Shown here: in pieces, positions 1 to 6,601 of the stretch
How positions within the stretch are numbered: position 1 is the first letter of the stretch
Layout: every line of letters begins with the position of its first letter
Origin: Nitrospirota bacterium
GTDB taxonomy: Bacteria; Nitrospirota; JAOUDF01
Reading direction: 5' to 3'
Assembly: GCA_029859385.1 (NCBI GenBank)
Contig: JAOUDF010000130.1
Span: 1-7,295 of the forward strand
DNA length: 7,295 nt
The notes under the pieces: model-generated
Database searches by the model: none
What the model was told of the DNA's origin: nothing
The model's input: only the letters and a program-made list of their open reading frames with translations
Position numbers and translations under genes: made by a program

Positions 1-1
1 C

Positions 2-544
2 GATTTTTACAAGACCCACTACTATCTCGGCCTGCTCAACGACAAGCAGGGGAAGAAGAAGGAGGCCGAAGCCGAATTCAAACAGAGCATGCAGCTCTTG
101 CCTACCCGCGAAGCCGCGTATCACCTGGGCAAATACTATGAAGAGACGGGCGCTTCGCGGGAGGCCTTCCGCTATCTCGACATGGCGGTGCAGGGCGGCG
201 GAGATGACGAACTGGCCAGGGATGCCAAACACCGCTGGGAAACCCATGTACTGAGAGAGTCCCCGGCAAAGCTGGTAGCCGCCGATGTGCGGCCTGCCGG
301 AACCAACGGAAGGGTGGCCCACTCCATCGCCGTAAAGAACGGCAGCAGCCACGCGCTGCGATCGGTGAGGATAAAATTCGGCTACCTCAACGCCACGGGG
401 AAACTCCTCGACGTGCGCGAGATCACCGTCGAAAACATCCCGGCAGGCAAGACCATTACCTACAACAATGCCGGATACTGGTTCGTACCGCCGGGGACCA
501 TGCGGGTACAGACCCAGGTCAGCGGCGTCACCTTCAGTGAATAG
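2..544 (+). CDS. TPR-repeat protein, C-terminal part, with FxLYD-like beta domain (5' truncated)
   Basis: The frame is open from base 2 to the TGA-free end at the TAG stop 542-544, so the gene starts outside the window. The visible 180 residues begin with two TPR-like helical hairpins: one around THYYLGLLNDKQGKKKEAEAEF, and a second around AAYHLGKYYEETGASREAFRYLDMAV. These are followed by a linker and a C-terminal beta-rich domain of about 95 residues (IAVKNGSSHALRSVRIKFGY, then LDVREITVENIPAGKT). That domain recalls the FxLYD/DUF3426-type sandwich, which is often found at the end of exported or membrane-anchored TPR proteins. TPR units usually mediate protein-protein contacts. No catalytic residues are seen. 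The N-terminus, where a signal or membrane segment would be, is missing, so localisation cannot be judged. The HIT gene follows after 15 nt, which suggests co-transcription. An ATG at 89 lies inside the TPR region and is not the true start. Confidence 0.8.
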   Translation, partial: DFYKTHYYLGLLNDKQGKKKEAEAEFKQSMQLLPTREAAYHLGKYYEETGASREAFRYLDMAVQGGGDDELARDAKHRWETHVLRESPAKLVAADVRPAGTNGRVAHSIAVKNGSSHALRSVRIKFGYLNATGKLLDVREITVENIPAGKTITYNNAGYWFVPPGTMRVQTQVSGVTFSE

Positions 545-559
545 ACAGGGAGTCACTCA

Positions 560-997
560 TTGAGCACAACACCTTCCTCATGCCCCCTCTGCGCACCCCC
601 ACGACCCGACCTGCTGGTTGCCGACCTCGGCCTCGTTACCGTCAGGCTCAACGAGGACCAGTTCTTCCCCGGCTACTGTTTTGTCGTGCTCAAGCAGCAT
701 GCGGCGGAACCGTATCATCTGACGATCACCGACCGCACCGAGGTCATGGAGAAGGTCTATCTCGTCGCCCGGGCGCTGGAAGCGCTGTTTACGCCCGACA
801 AGATGAACCTCGAATCGCTGGGGAACATGGTGCCGCATGTTCACTGGCACGTCGTGCCGAGGCACAGGACCGACGCCCTCTGGCCCCGCCCCATCTGGTC
901 GGAACCCCATGAGCCGGTTAAACTGGACGCGGCAAGCCTTGAGCGGAGAGTGGGCGACATACGAAATGAAATTGTCAGGCTGGCCGCATCGGGGTAA
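560..997 (+). CDS. HIT family protein (histidine triad nucleotide hydrolase/transferase)
   Basis: This 145-residue protein carries the histidine triad H93-V-H95-W-H97-V-V followed by PRH. In HIT proteins the last of the triad histidines acts as the nucleophile on the alpha-phosphate of nucleoside phosphoramidates or dinucleoside polyphosphates. The N-terminus holds a CPLC pair (C8, C11), a possible half of a zinc site as in some HIT/GalT relatives. The central FFPGYCFVVLKQHA segment matches the HIT core strand, where the usual GH(T)L(V)xP-like pattern is relaxed. The length is normal for a single-domain bacterial HIT protein. It is expected to be cytosolic. The start is TTG at 560, chosen because AGGGAG (about 547-552) lies 7-8 nt upstream and no in-frame ATG precedes the conserved core. 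It lies 15 nt after the TPR gene and 45 nt before the next small gene. The exact substrate cannot be read from the sequence. Confidence 0.9.
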   Translation: MSTTPSSCPLCAPPRPDLLVADLGLVTVRLNEDQFFPGYCFVVLKQHAAEPYHLTITDRTEVMEKVYLVARALEALFTPDKMNLESLGNMVPHVHWHVVPRHRTDALWPRPIWSEPHEPVKLDAASLERRVGDIRNEIVRLAASG

Positions 998-1042
998 AGT
1001 TATGACAGAGAGATTGGCCAACCCTCAGCAAAGGAGAGTGTC

Positions 1043-1240
1043 ATGATCAAGGTCAAAACGTTCACCACGCCTCTGAAGGTGTTCCATGTAATGGAAGAGA
1101 TCCACGAGCTGGACAATCAGGTCAACCGGTTCATCGCCGACAACAACATCAAGAAGGTAATTTCCGTGAGTGACGCCACCACCCAGAACGAAGGCGGGCT
1201 GACCATGGGGATGGTGCGGGTGCTCACCTATGAAGAGTAG
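1043..1240 (+). CDS. Small conserved-looking protein of unknown function (65 aa)
   Basis: The 65-residue reading frame starts at ATG 1043 with an excellent Shine-Dalgarno, AAGGAG at 1031-1036, 6 nt before the start. This, its place in a tight gene series and its GC-rich coding style argue that it is a real gene. The protein begins MIKVKTF, has a helical middle (VFHVMEEIHELDNQVNRFIADN), and ends with strands KKVISVSD and MGMVRVLTYEE. The beta-alpha-beta outline with a terminal YEE resembles the small Cse60/DUF2758-type proteins, but this is only a pattern impression. No signal peptide, membrane segment or cysteine pair is present. It lies between the HIT gene and the DUF493 gene (21 nt gap). 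The function is unknown. Confidence 0.8.
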   Translation: MIKVKTFTTPLKVFHVMEEIHELDNQVNRFIADNNIKKVISVSDATTQNEGGLTMGMVRVLTYEE

Positions 1241-1261
1241 ACAGAAAGGTATCGCTCACTG

Positions 1262-1546
1262 ATGGACGAATCAAATCCCGAGATCGACCTCGACAAACTG
1301 ATCGGCTTCCCCAACCTCTACACCTTCAAGGTGATCGGGAAAAACAAGCCCGGCTTCGCCCTGCGGATGCGCGAGGTAGTCATCGCCGTGGTGGGCGAAA
1401 ATACCGCCATCGAGGTATCCCCAACCTGGAGCGGAGGGGGGAACTACCTCTCCCTCTCCATCTCCACCATCCTTATGGACAAGGAACAGCTTTTGGAGAT
1501 TTATGCAGGGTTCAAAAAGGATGGGGATGTGGTGATGACGCTATAA
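1262..1546 (+). CDS. DUF493 (YbeD-like) family protein
   Basis: The 94-residue protein shows the DUF493 layout. FPNLYTFKVIGKNKPGF forms the first strand and turn, then come a helix (MREVVIAVVGE), the strand pair EVSPTWSGGGNYLSLSIS, and a final helix and strand ending VVMTL. E. coli YbeD and its relatives share the pattern FPxxFxFKVIG...GNYxSxSxxxxxxxxxQxxxLYxxL...VxMxL. The fold is an ACT-like alpha-beta domain of unestablished function, expected in the cytosol. The start is ATG 1262, with only a distant AAAGG (1245-1249) upstream, so translation may lean on coupling to the gene 21 nt before it. The 3' end (from codon 68 to the stop) is present again at 2811-2894, beyond the neighbouring ATPase gene. 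The gene itself appears intact. Confidence 0.85.
   Translation: MDESNPEIDLDKLIGFPNLYTFKVIGKNKPGFALRMREVVIAVVGENTAIEVSPTWSGGGNYLSLSISTILMDKEQLLEIYAGFKKDGDVVMTL
1463..1542 (+). repeat. Direct repeat, left copy (3' end of DUF493 gene)
   Basis: These 80 bases are identical to 2811-2890. Beyond a single A/G difference (1543 versus 2891, a synonymous Leu codon change CTA/CTG) the match continues through TAAG, giving 84 of 85 identical bases over 1463-1547 versus 2811-2895. The two copies are 1348 bp apart and enclose the ATPase gene. This left copy is in frame and forms the last 27 codons of the intact DUF493 gene. Confidence 0.98.
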
Positions 1547-1560
1547 GACCCTGCCCCCAA

Positions 1561-1601
1561 TACCATGAAAATCGAACTTGCAATATTCGATTTTCATGGT
1601 A
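1561..1601. repeat. Perfect 16-bp inverted repeat upstream of the ATPase gene
   Basis: The arm TACCATGAAAATCGAA (1561-1576) is the exact reverse complement of 1586-1601, separated by a 9-base spacer that itself contains TTGCAA (1578-1583). It ends 10 bp before the ATPase ATG. In DNA it is a candidate operator for a dimeric regulator or a recombination/end site of the inserted segment. In RNA it would be a strong 16-bp hairpin immediately before the start codon. There is no U-run after it, so it is not a standard intrinsic terminator. A weak promoter can be drawn through it: TTGCAA, a 16-bp gap, then TAAATT at 1600-1605. This would start transcription about at the ATPase ATG. That promoter is speculative. 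Confidence 0.95.
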
Positions 1602-1615
1602 AATTAGCCTCATGA
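1565..1615 (+). CDS. Possible 16-codon leader peptide overlapping the ATPase start
   Basis: An ATG inside the left arm of the inverted repeat opens a short frame encoding MKIELAIFDFHGKLAS. Its TGA stop (1613-1615) overlaps the ATPase ATG (1612-1614) as ATGA, the classic arrangement for translational coupling. No Shine-Dalgarno is visible before it, and the ATPase also lacks one. The first four codons and the FDFHG codons are dictated by the palindrome, so the frame may be a by-product of that structure. It is kept as a hypothesis because the overlap is exact and would explain how an ATPase without its own ribosome binding site is translated. Confidence 0.25.
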   Translation: MKIELAIFDFHGKLAS

Positions 1616-2754
1616 TTACACGGACCGCCCTACTCAATACCCTGAAGAGTGCCCTTGCCCGCAGTCGGGTTGTAGTCCTTGCCGGACCTCGCCAGTGCGG
1701 CAAGACAACTTTGGCAAAAGAACTACTCTCTGAAGATTCCCCTCACTACTTCGACCTGGAGGACCCCGCAGATCTGGCCCGTTTGGATGAACCCATGGTT
1801 GCGCTCCGGCCCCTAAGAGGACTGGTGGTAATAGATGAAGTGCAGAGACGGCCGGACCTTTTCCCGATTCTGCGTGTATTGGCTGACCGAAAGAATACGC
1901 CTGCACGCTTTCTGGTTCTCGGCAGCGCATCGGGAGACTTGCTGCGTCAGACCTCGGAGAGTCTCGCGGGCCGCATGGAGCGAGTCGCCATTAGCGGATT
2001 TTCTCTGCGGGAACTAGGTGCTGAAGCCGAGCAAAACCTCTGGTTGCGCGGCGGATTTCCGCTTGCTTGCCTCGCCCGCAACGACGCTGACAGTATTGCG
2101 TGGCGAAAGAACTTCATACAAACCCTGCTGGAACGCGACTTCCCGCAGTGGGGGGTACGTGTACCCGCCGTCGCCTTGCAGCGTTTCTGGACCATGCTGG
2201 CCCATTATCACGGACAAACATGGAATGCCGCCGACCCTGCTCGCGCCCTGGGGGTGAGCGAACCAACTACTCGCCGCTATCTGGACCTGCTGACGGATGC
2301 CTTTATGGTCCGCCAGCTACAGCCTATGCACGCCAACCTGCGCAAACGCCAGGTGAAAGCGCCGAAAATCTATCTCAAAGACAGCGGCCTGCTGCATCAG
2401 CTGCTCGGCATAGACTCGTTAAAGGCCCTGCTTACCCACCCCAAAGCAGGCGCCTCATGGGAAGGGTTTGTCATCGAGCAGGTGTTGAACATGGAACCGC
2501 ATGACGAGGCCTTCTTCTGGGCTACTCACCAGGGGGCTGAAATTGACCTGATCCTGCGGCGCGGAGACAAAATGCTGGGCATTGAATGCAAACGCACCGA
2601 CACACCGAGCATGACCCCTTCCATCCGCATAGCCCTTGAAGATCTTGGGCTGGAGCGTGTGATAATCATCTATCCCGGGCTTAAGCGATTCCTTATCGCG
2701 GAAGGAGTCGAGGCGGTTCCCCTGCGGGACATAGCCGCCGGGAATGTCGTCTGA
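1612..2754 (+). CDS. AAA family ATPase with C-terminal DUF4143 / PD-(D/E)XK nuclease-like region
   Basis: This 380-residue protein has an N-terminal AAA_14-type P-loop domain. Walker A is GPRQCGKTT (25-33), Walker B is LVVIDEVQ (71-78), a sensor-1-like strand is FLVLGSAS (100-107), and LAGR (118-121) follows. The LWLRGGFPLA segment (143-152) is typical of this family. A winged-helix-like stretch spans about 205-235 (ARALGVSEPTTRRYLDLLTDAFMV). The DUF4143 end carries KIYLKDSGLLHQLLG (252-266), E284 in SWEGFVIEQ, D312 in GAEIDLIL, and E325-C-K327 in GIECK. Together these make a complete PD-(D/E)XK nuclease-like signature. ATP binding is very likely and nuclease activity is inferred. The biological role of this patchily distributed family is largely unsettled. 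ATG 1612 is the only sensible start, because an in-frame stop lies at 1600-1602. There is no clear Shine-Dalgarno. The gene sits between duplicated DUF493 gene tails, so it was probably acquired. Confidence 0.93.
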   Translation: MITRTALLNTLKSALARSRVVVLAGPRQCGKTTLAKELLSEDSPHYFDLEDPADLARLDEPMVALRPLRGLVVIDEVQRRPDLFPILRVLADRKNTPARFLVLGSASGDLLRQTSESLAGRMERVAISGFSLRELGAEAEQNLWLRGGFPLACLARNDADSIAWRKNFIQTLLERDFPQWGVRVPAVALQRFWTMLAHYHGQTWNAADPARALGVSEPTTRRYLDLLTDAFMVRQLQPMHANLRKRQVKAPKIYLKDSGLLHQLLGIDSLKALLTHPKAGASWEGFVIEQVLNMEPHDEAFFWATHQGAEIDLILRRGDKMLGIECKRTDTPSMTPSIRIALEDLGLERVIIIYPGLKRFLIAEGVEAVPLRDIAAGNVV

Positions 2755-2810
2755 TGGCGGAAAACACTGCCAGTACAAGCGCGCCGGCATCGCGTGGAGA
2801 AGCCGCGCTT

Positions 2811-2894
2811 TCCACCATCCTTATGGACAAGGAACAGCTTTTGGAGATTTATGCAGGGTTCAAAAAGGATGGGGATGTGGTGATGACGCTGTAA
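2811..2894 (+). pseudogene. Headless duplicate of the DUF493 gene 3' end (right copy of the direct repeat)
   Basis: The segment repeats the last 27 codons and stop of the DUF493 gene (STILMDKEQLLEIYAGFKKD and onward to MTL). It has no start and no upstream coding region. The sequence before 2811 (56 bp after the ATPase stop) is unrelated to the DUF493 body. The 80 bases 2811-2890 are identical to 1463-1542, and the only later difference is CTG for CTA in the last Leu codon. Near-identity without function implies a recent event. A short inverted pair, AAGCGCG (2777-2783) and CGCGCTT (2804-2810), ends exactly at the junction with the repeat. Confidence 0.9.
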
Positions 2895-2908
2895 GTGCGG
2901 ATATCCGT

Positions 2909-3274
2909 TTATTCCAATATTTCAAGTTTAGGGAAAGGCGGCATCCAAATAATCTGAATAGAAGACAACTCTACGGCTTTTACGGAGAACGTTACCCCAG
3001 GGTTGATGATAAGCTGTGAGCCGACCTTCATAGTTTTTTCTGCGCCATTCAATTGTACTTCAATGAGCCCTTTTATTGGCGTAAGTAGCGCATTACCGTC
3101 ACATCTCCAAGTCCCTAGCCGTTCACCATCTCCAAGATTAAATATTTGGCCACGTGCGTGTGCCTCTGAAAAAAGATGATAGGAAGACTGCTCAAGGCGT
3201 GCACCTGCAATCTCCTGCAGTTGCATCAGCGTCCAACCCGGCGAAGATTCAATTGAGGGATAAGGGTTCACCAC
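2909..3274 (-). CDS. Small cupin-like protein lacking canonical metal ligands
   Basis: The frame encodes up to 121 residues. From about residue 42 it reads as a single cupin barrel: GQIFNLGDGERLGTW, then LLTPIKGLIEVQLNG, then KVGSQLIINPGVTFSV. The turn GSQLIINPG matches cupin motif 2 (G-x5-P-x-G), but the following histidine position is occupied by Phe. The motif-1 His-x-His is also absent, so a metal-dependent enzyme is unlikely and a binding or regulatory role is more plausible. Residues 1-40 are helical and unassigned. Two GTG codons in a row (3274 and 3271) can start it. AGGTG (complement of 3277-3281) is 2 nt from the first and 5 nt from the second, favouring the second. The segment is visibly more AT-rich than its neighbours and faces the DUF493 fragment tail to tail, 14 bp away. 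It is probably horizontally acquired. Confidence 0.6.
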   Translation of the reverse strand: MVNPYPSIESSPGWTLMQLQEIAGARLEQSSYHLFSEAHARGQIFNLGDGERLGTWRCDGNALLTPIKGLIEVQLNGAEKTMKVGSQLIINPGVTFSVKAVELSSIQIIWMPPFPKLEILE

Positions 3275-3298
3275 AACACCTGTTCATGGAGTAGATAA

Positions 3299-3322
3299 TG
3301 ACTCTCTTATAACTTGACTCTC
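3299..3322 (-). promoter_or_regulatory. Paired 8-bp direct repeats upstream of the cupin-like gene
   Basis: TGACTCTC occurs at 3299-3306 and again at 3315-3322 (GAGAGTCA on the coding strand of the cupin-like gene). The copies are 16 bp apart start to start and lie 25-48 nt before its start codon. The spacer contains TTATAA. Two same-direction boxes at this distance could be a transcription factor site. No confident -35/-10 pair was found, so the regulatory role is a guess. Confidence 0.3.
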
Positions 3323-3345
3323 ATAGTAGCTAGCAGCCACTCCTA

Positions 3346-3384
3346 TTTTTGTAATTTGCAAGTTGAACTTTCAAATTACAAAAA
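3346..3384. terminator. AT-rich 19-bp inverted repeat, possible bidirectional terminator
   Basis: The arms 3346-3364 and 3366-3384 pair with one mismatch (C3359 against T3371) around a single central base. The outer ends are T5 on one side and A-rich on the other, so either transcript would end its hairpin in a U-run. It lies 39 bp beyond the stop of the PEBP gene on that gene's strand, which fits termination. The stem is poor in GC, so it may instead be a protein-binding palindrome or a small-repeat end. The rest of 3275-3422 contains no gene that I can support. Confidence 0.45.
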
Positions 3385-3422
3385 ATCTCGCGGCACGGCT
3401 TACATACTAATTCTACGAACCG

Positions 3423-3998
3423 CTACTTCTTCTGATACGTCCCGACAATCTCCGTCTTCGCCAGCACATGCCCCTCCATCGCCTTCTCAAGCTGCGCCTT
3501 GGTCGGCTTGCCCAAGTCGGGCAGGACGGTGTCCAGTGCATAGAGCTTGTGGAAGTAGCGATGGCGGCCAATGGGCGGGCATGGGCCGCCGTAGCCGGTG
3601 CGTTTCCAGTCGTTGAGGCCGTCTTTGGTACCTGCGGGAAGGTTTTTCACCGCTTCCGCAAAGCCGGTGGCCGTCGGCGGGATGTTGTAGAGAACCCAGT
3701 GGACCCAGGTCATCTTGGGCGCGGCAGGATCAGGGGCGTCAGGGTCGTCGACGATGAGGACAAGGCTCTTTGCCCCGGCGGGAATGCCCGACCACGAAAG
3801 CGACGGAGAGATATCCTTCCCCTGGCAGGTATAGAGCGCGGGGATGCCGCCGTTGTGGGTGAAGGCCGTGGAAGTTATCTGCATGGTCATCGCGCTGCCT
3901 CCTTTGGATGTAAGGGTTTCGGCTGCCAATGCCGGATGGCCGACGATCAGCATGAGTGCGGCCAGGGCCGTGCTCCGAACAATGTTGGAACAGTTCAC
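3423..3998 (-). CDS. Exported YbhB/YbcL-family PEBP (Raf kinase inhibitor-like) protein
   Basis: The 191-residue protein begins with a Sec signal peptide: N-terminal Arg, hydrophobic ALAALMLIVG, and ALA-A at 23-26, so cleavage is expected near residue 25-26. The mature part is a full bacterial PEBP domain, with the ligand-site signature DDPDAP (84-89), WVHWVLYNIP (98-107), and GYGGPCPPIGRHRYFHKLYALD (135-156). Family members form a small beta-sandwich with an anion/phosphate-ester-binding pocket. Their role in bacteria is poorly defined, and E. coli YbcL and YbhB are the reference proteins. The start is GTG 3998, backed by GGAGG (complement of 4007-4011) 8 nt upstream. An internal Met (37) could give a cytosolic form but is less likely. 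A 168-bp inverted-repeat element ends 31 bp before the start, so its promoter must lie in that element or come from lgt read-through. Confidence 0.92.
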   Translation of the reverse strand: MNCSNIVRSTALAALMLIVGHPALAAETLTSKGGSAMTMQITSTAFTHNGGIPALYTCQGKDISPSLSWSGIPAGAKSLVLIVDDPDAPDPAAPKMTWVHWVLYNIPPTATGFAEAVKNLPAGTKDGLNDWKRTGYGGPCPPIGRHRYFHKLYALDTVLPDLGKPTKAQLEKAMEGHVLAKTEIVGTYQKK

Positions 3999-4029
3999 GG
4001 TCTCACCCTCCGATATATCTCGGGGTAAG

Positions 4030-4197
4030 TGGCCCGGTGGCTCCCATGGTTTTCAAAAGCCGATATCCGGCGCCACCTTGAAAACTGGTGAACCACCACT
4101 CCCACAATATTTCCGGAAAGAACTACGGAAATCCGCCAGGCAACCAATCCAACGCGCCCCACATCGGCTTTTGAAAACCACGGGAGCCACCGGGCCA
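4030..4197. mobile_element. 168-bp element with 35-bp terminal inverted repeats (MITE-like)
   Basis: The arms 4030-4064 and 4163-4197 are reverse complements in 34 of 35 positions (single difference at 4046). Each runs from TGGCCCGGTGGCTCCC at the outside to AAAAGCCGAT inside. The 98-bp interior includes the palindrome TTTCCGGAAA (4110-4119) and a TTTTCAA-containing stretch (minus strand) loosely resembling the arm. There is no transposase frame. TAA occurs at 4026-4028 and at 4198-4200, but one extra G separates the left TAA from the arm, so a target duplication is not proven. It could be a non-autonomous transposable element or a long intergenic repeat. As RNA it would make a 35-bp stem after lgt and could end or stabilise that transcript. 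A 67-codon minus-strand frame runs through it without a ribosome binding site and is not called a gene. Confidence 0.7.
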
Positions 4198-4233
4198 TAA
4201 ATTTGCCGATTGGTCACGAAAAAAGATACCACA

Positions 4234-5015
4234 TCAGCGAACCGCCCGCCCCTTCTTCGCCGCCACGACAATCAGCGCGACACCTGCCAGCACCAGCGGC
4301 AGGCTCAAAAGCTGCCCCCGGGTGAAGATACCGAGCATGTAGCCGATGTGGGTGTCGGGCTCGCGGAAAAACTCGACAATGAAGCGGAAAGTCCCGTATC
4401 CGGCAAGGAACATCCCCGAGAGCACGCCGGTCGCCGGTCTTCGCCGGTCGAGAACCCAGAGGATGCCAAAGAGAACCAGCCCTTCGAGGAACGATTCGTA
4501 AAGCTGCGACGGGTGGCGCGGCAGGGTCTGGCCGGGAAAAATCATCCCCCAGGGCGCGTCGGTCACCCGGCCGAAGAGTTCGCCGTTGATGAAGTTGCCG
4601 ATCCTCCCGAACCCGAGGCCGATGGGGGCGACCAGGGCTGCGCTGTCACCCAGCTCCATGAAGGGTACCCCCTTCTTCCGGCTGAAGAGATAGACCGCGG
4701 CAATAACGCCGATGAGGCCGCCGTGAAAGGACATGCCGCCTTCCCAGACGGAAAGGATTTTAAGCGGGTTTGAGAGGTAATATCCCAGATCGTAGAAGAG
4801 GATGTAGCCGAGCCTGCCGCCGGCAAGGACACCGAAGGCGGCCCAGGTAATAAGATCGGCCAGCTGGTTCTTGTCGAGGCGAAGTTGGCCCTTTTTCGCG
4901 CGAGCGGAGAGGACGACGTAGGCCAGCACAAAGGAGATGAGGTACATGAGGCCGTACCAGCGGATGGCCAGCGGGCCTATCTGTACGGCAACGGGGTCTA
5001 TCAGGGGAAAGTCGA

Positions 5016-5019
<4 letters not shown>
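4234..5019 (-). CDS. lgt: Prolipoprotein diacylglyceryl transferase
   Basis: Lgt transfers the diacylglyceryl group of phosphatidylglycerol to the lipobox cysteine of prolipoproteins in the inner membrane, the first step of lipoprotein maturation. The 261-residue protein has the family length and several hydrophobic segments, for example about 22-38, 101-113, 180-191 and 239-254. Signature residues are present: H99 in SFHGGLIG, the Lgt motif GRIGNFINGELFGR (138-151) with R139, N142 and E147, then PRHPSQLYE (167-175) and FFREPDTHIG (217-226). H99, R139, N142 and E147 sit four positions before E. coli H103, R143, N146 and E151. The ATG start overlaps the nadB TGA as ATGA (5016-5019), which indicates translational coupling. 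Downstream on its strand lies the 168-bp inverted-repeat element. Confidence 0.97.
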
Positions 5020-6572
<1,553 letters not shown>

Positions 6573-6601
6573 TGAATGCAGCTCCGCCGATAGATGGGCC
6601 G

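Noticed and set aside
578..1021. 147-codon minus-strand frame opposite the HIT gene
   Set aside because: It lies antisense to a gene with an intact histidine triad and a good ribosome binding site, and no family is recognised.
1463..2890. The 80-bp repeats as the two units of a CRISPR or IS target duplication
   Set aside because: There are only two copies, 1348 bp apart, one of them coding for a protein end. No transposase or cas gene is present, and 80 bp is far longer than typical target duplications.
2744..3019. 91-codon plus-strand frame across the right repeat copy
   Set aside because: It reads the DUF493-gene fragment in another frame and continues antisense to the cupin-like gene. 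It has no domain and no ribosome binding site of note.
3995..4198. 67-codon minus-strand frame running through the 168-bp element, with its stop overlapping the PEBP GTG (GTGA)
   Set aside because: There is no Shine-Dalgarno before its ATG, most of it is inverted-repeat sequence, and the PEBP gene has its own strong GGAGG. The overlap is probably chance.
4210..4773. 187-codon plus-strand frame opposite lgt
   Set aside because: It is antisense to a fully conserved lgt and has a low-complexity charged composition typical of a shadow frame.
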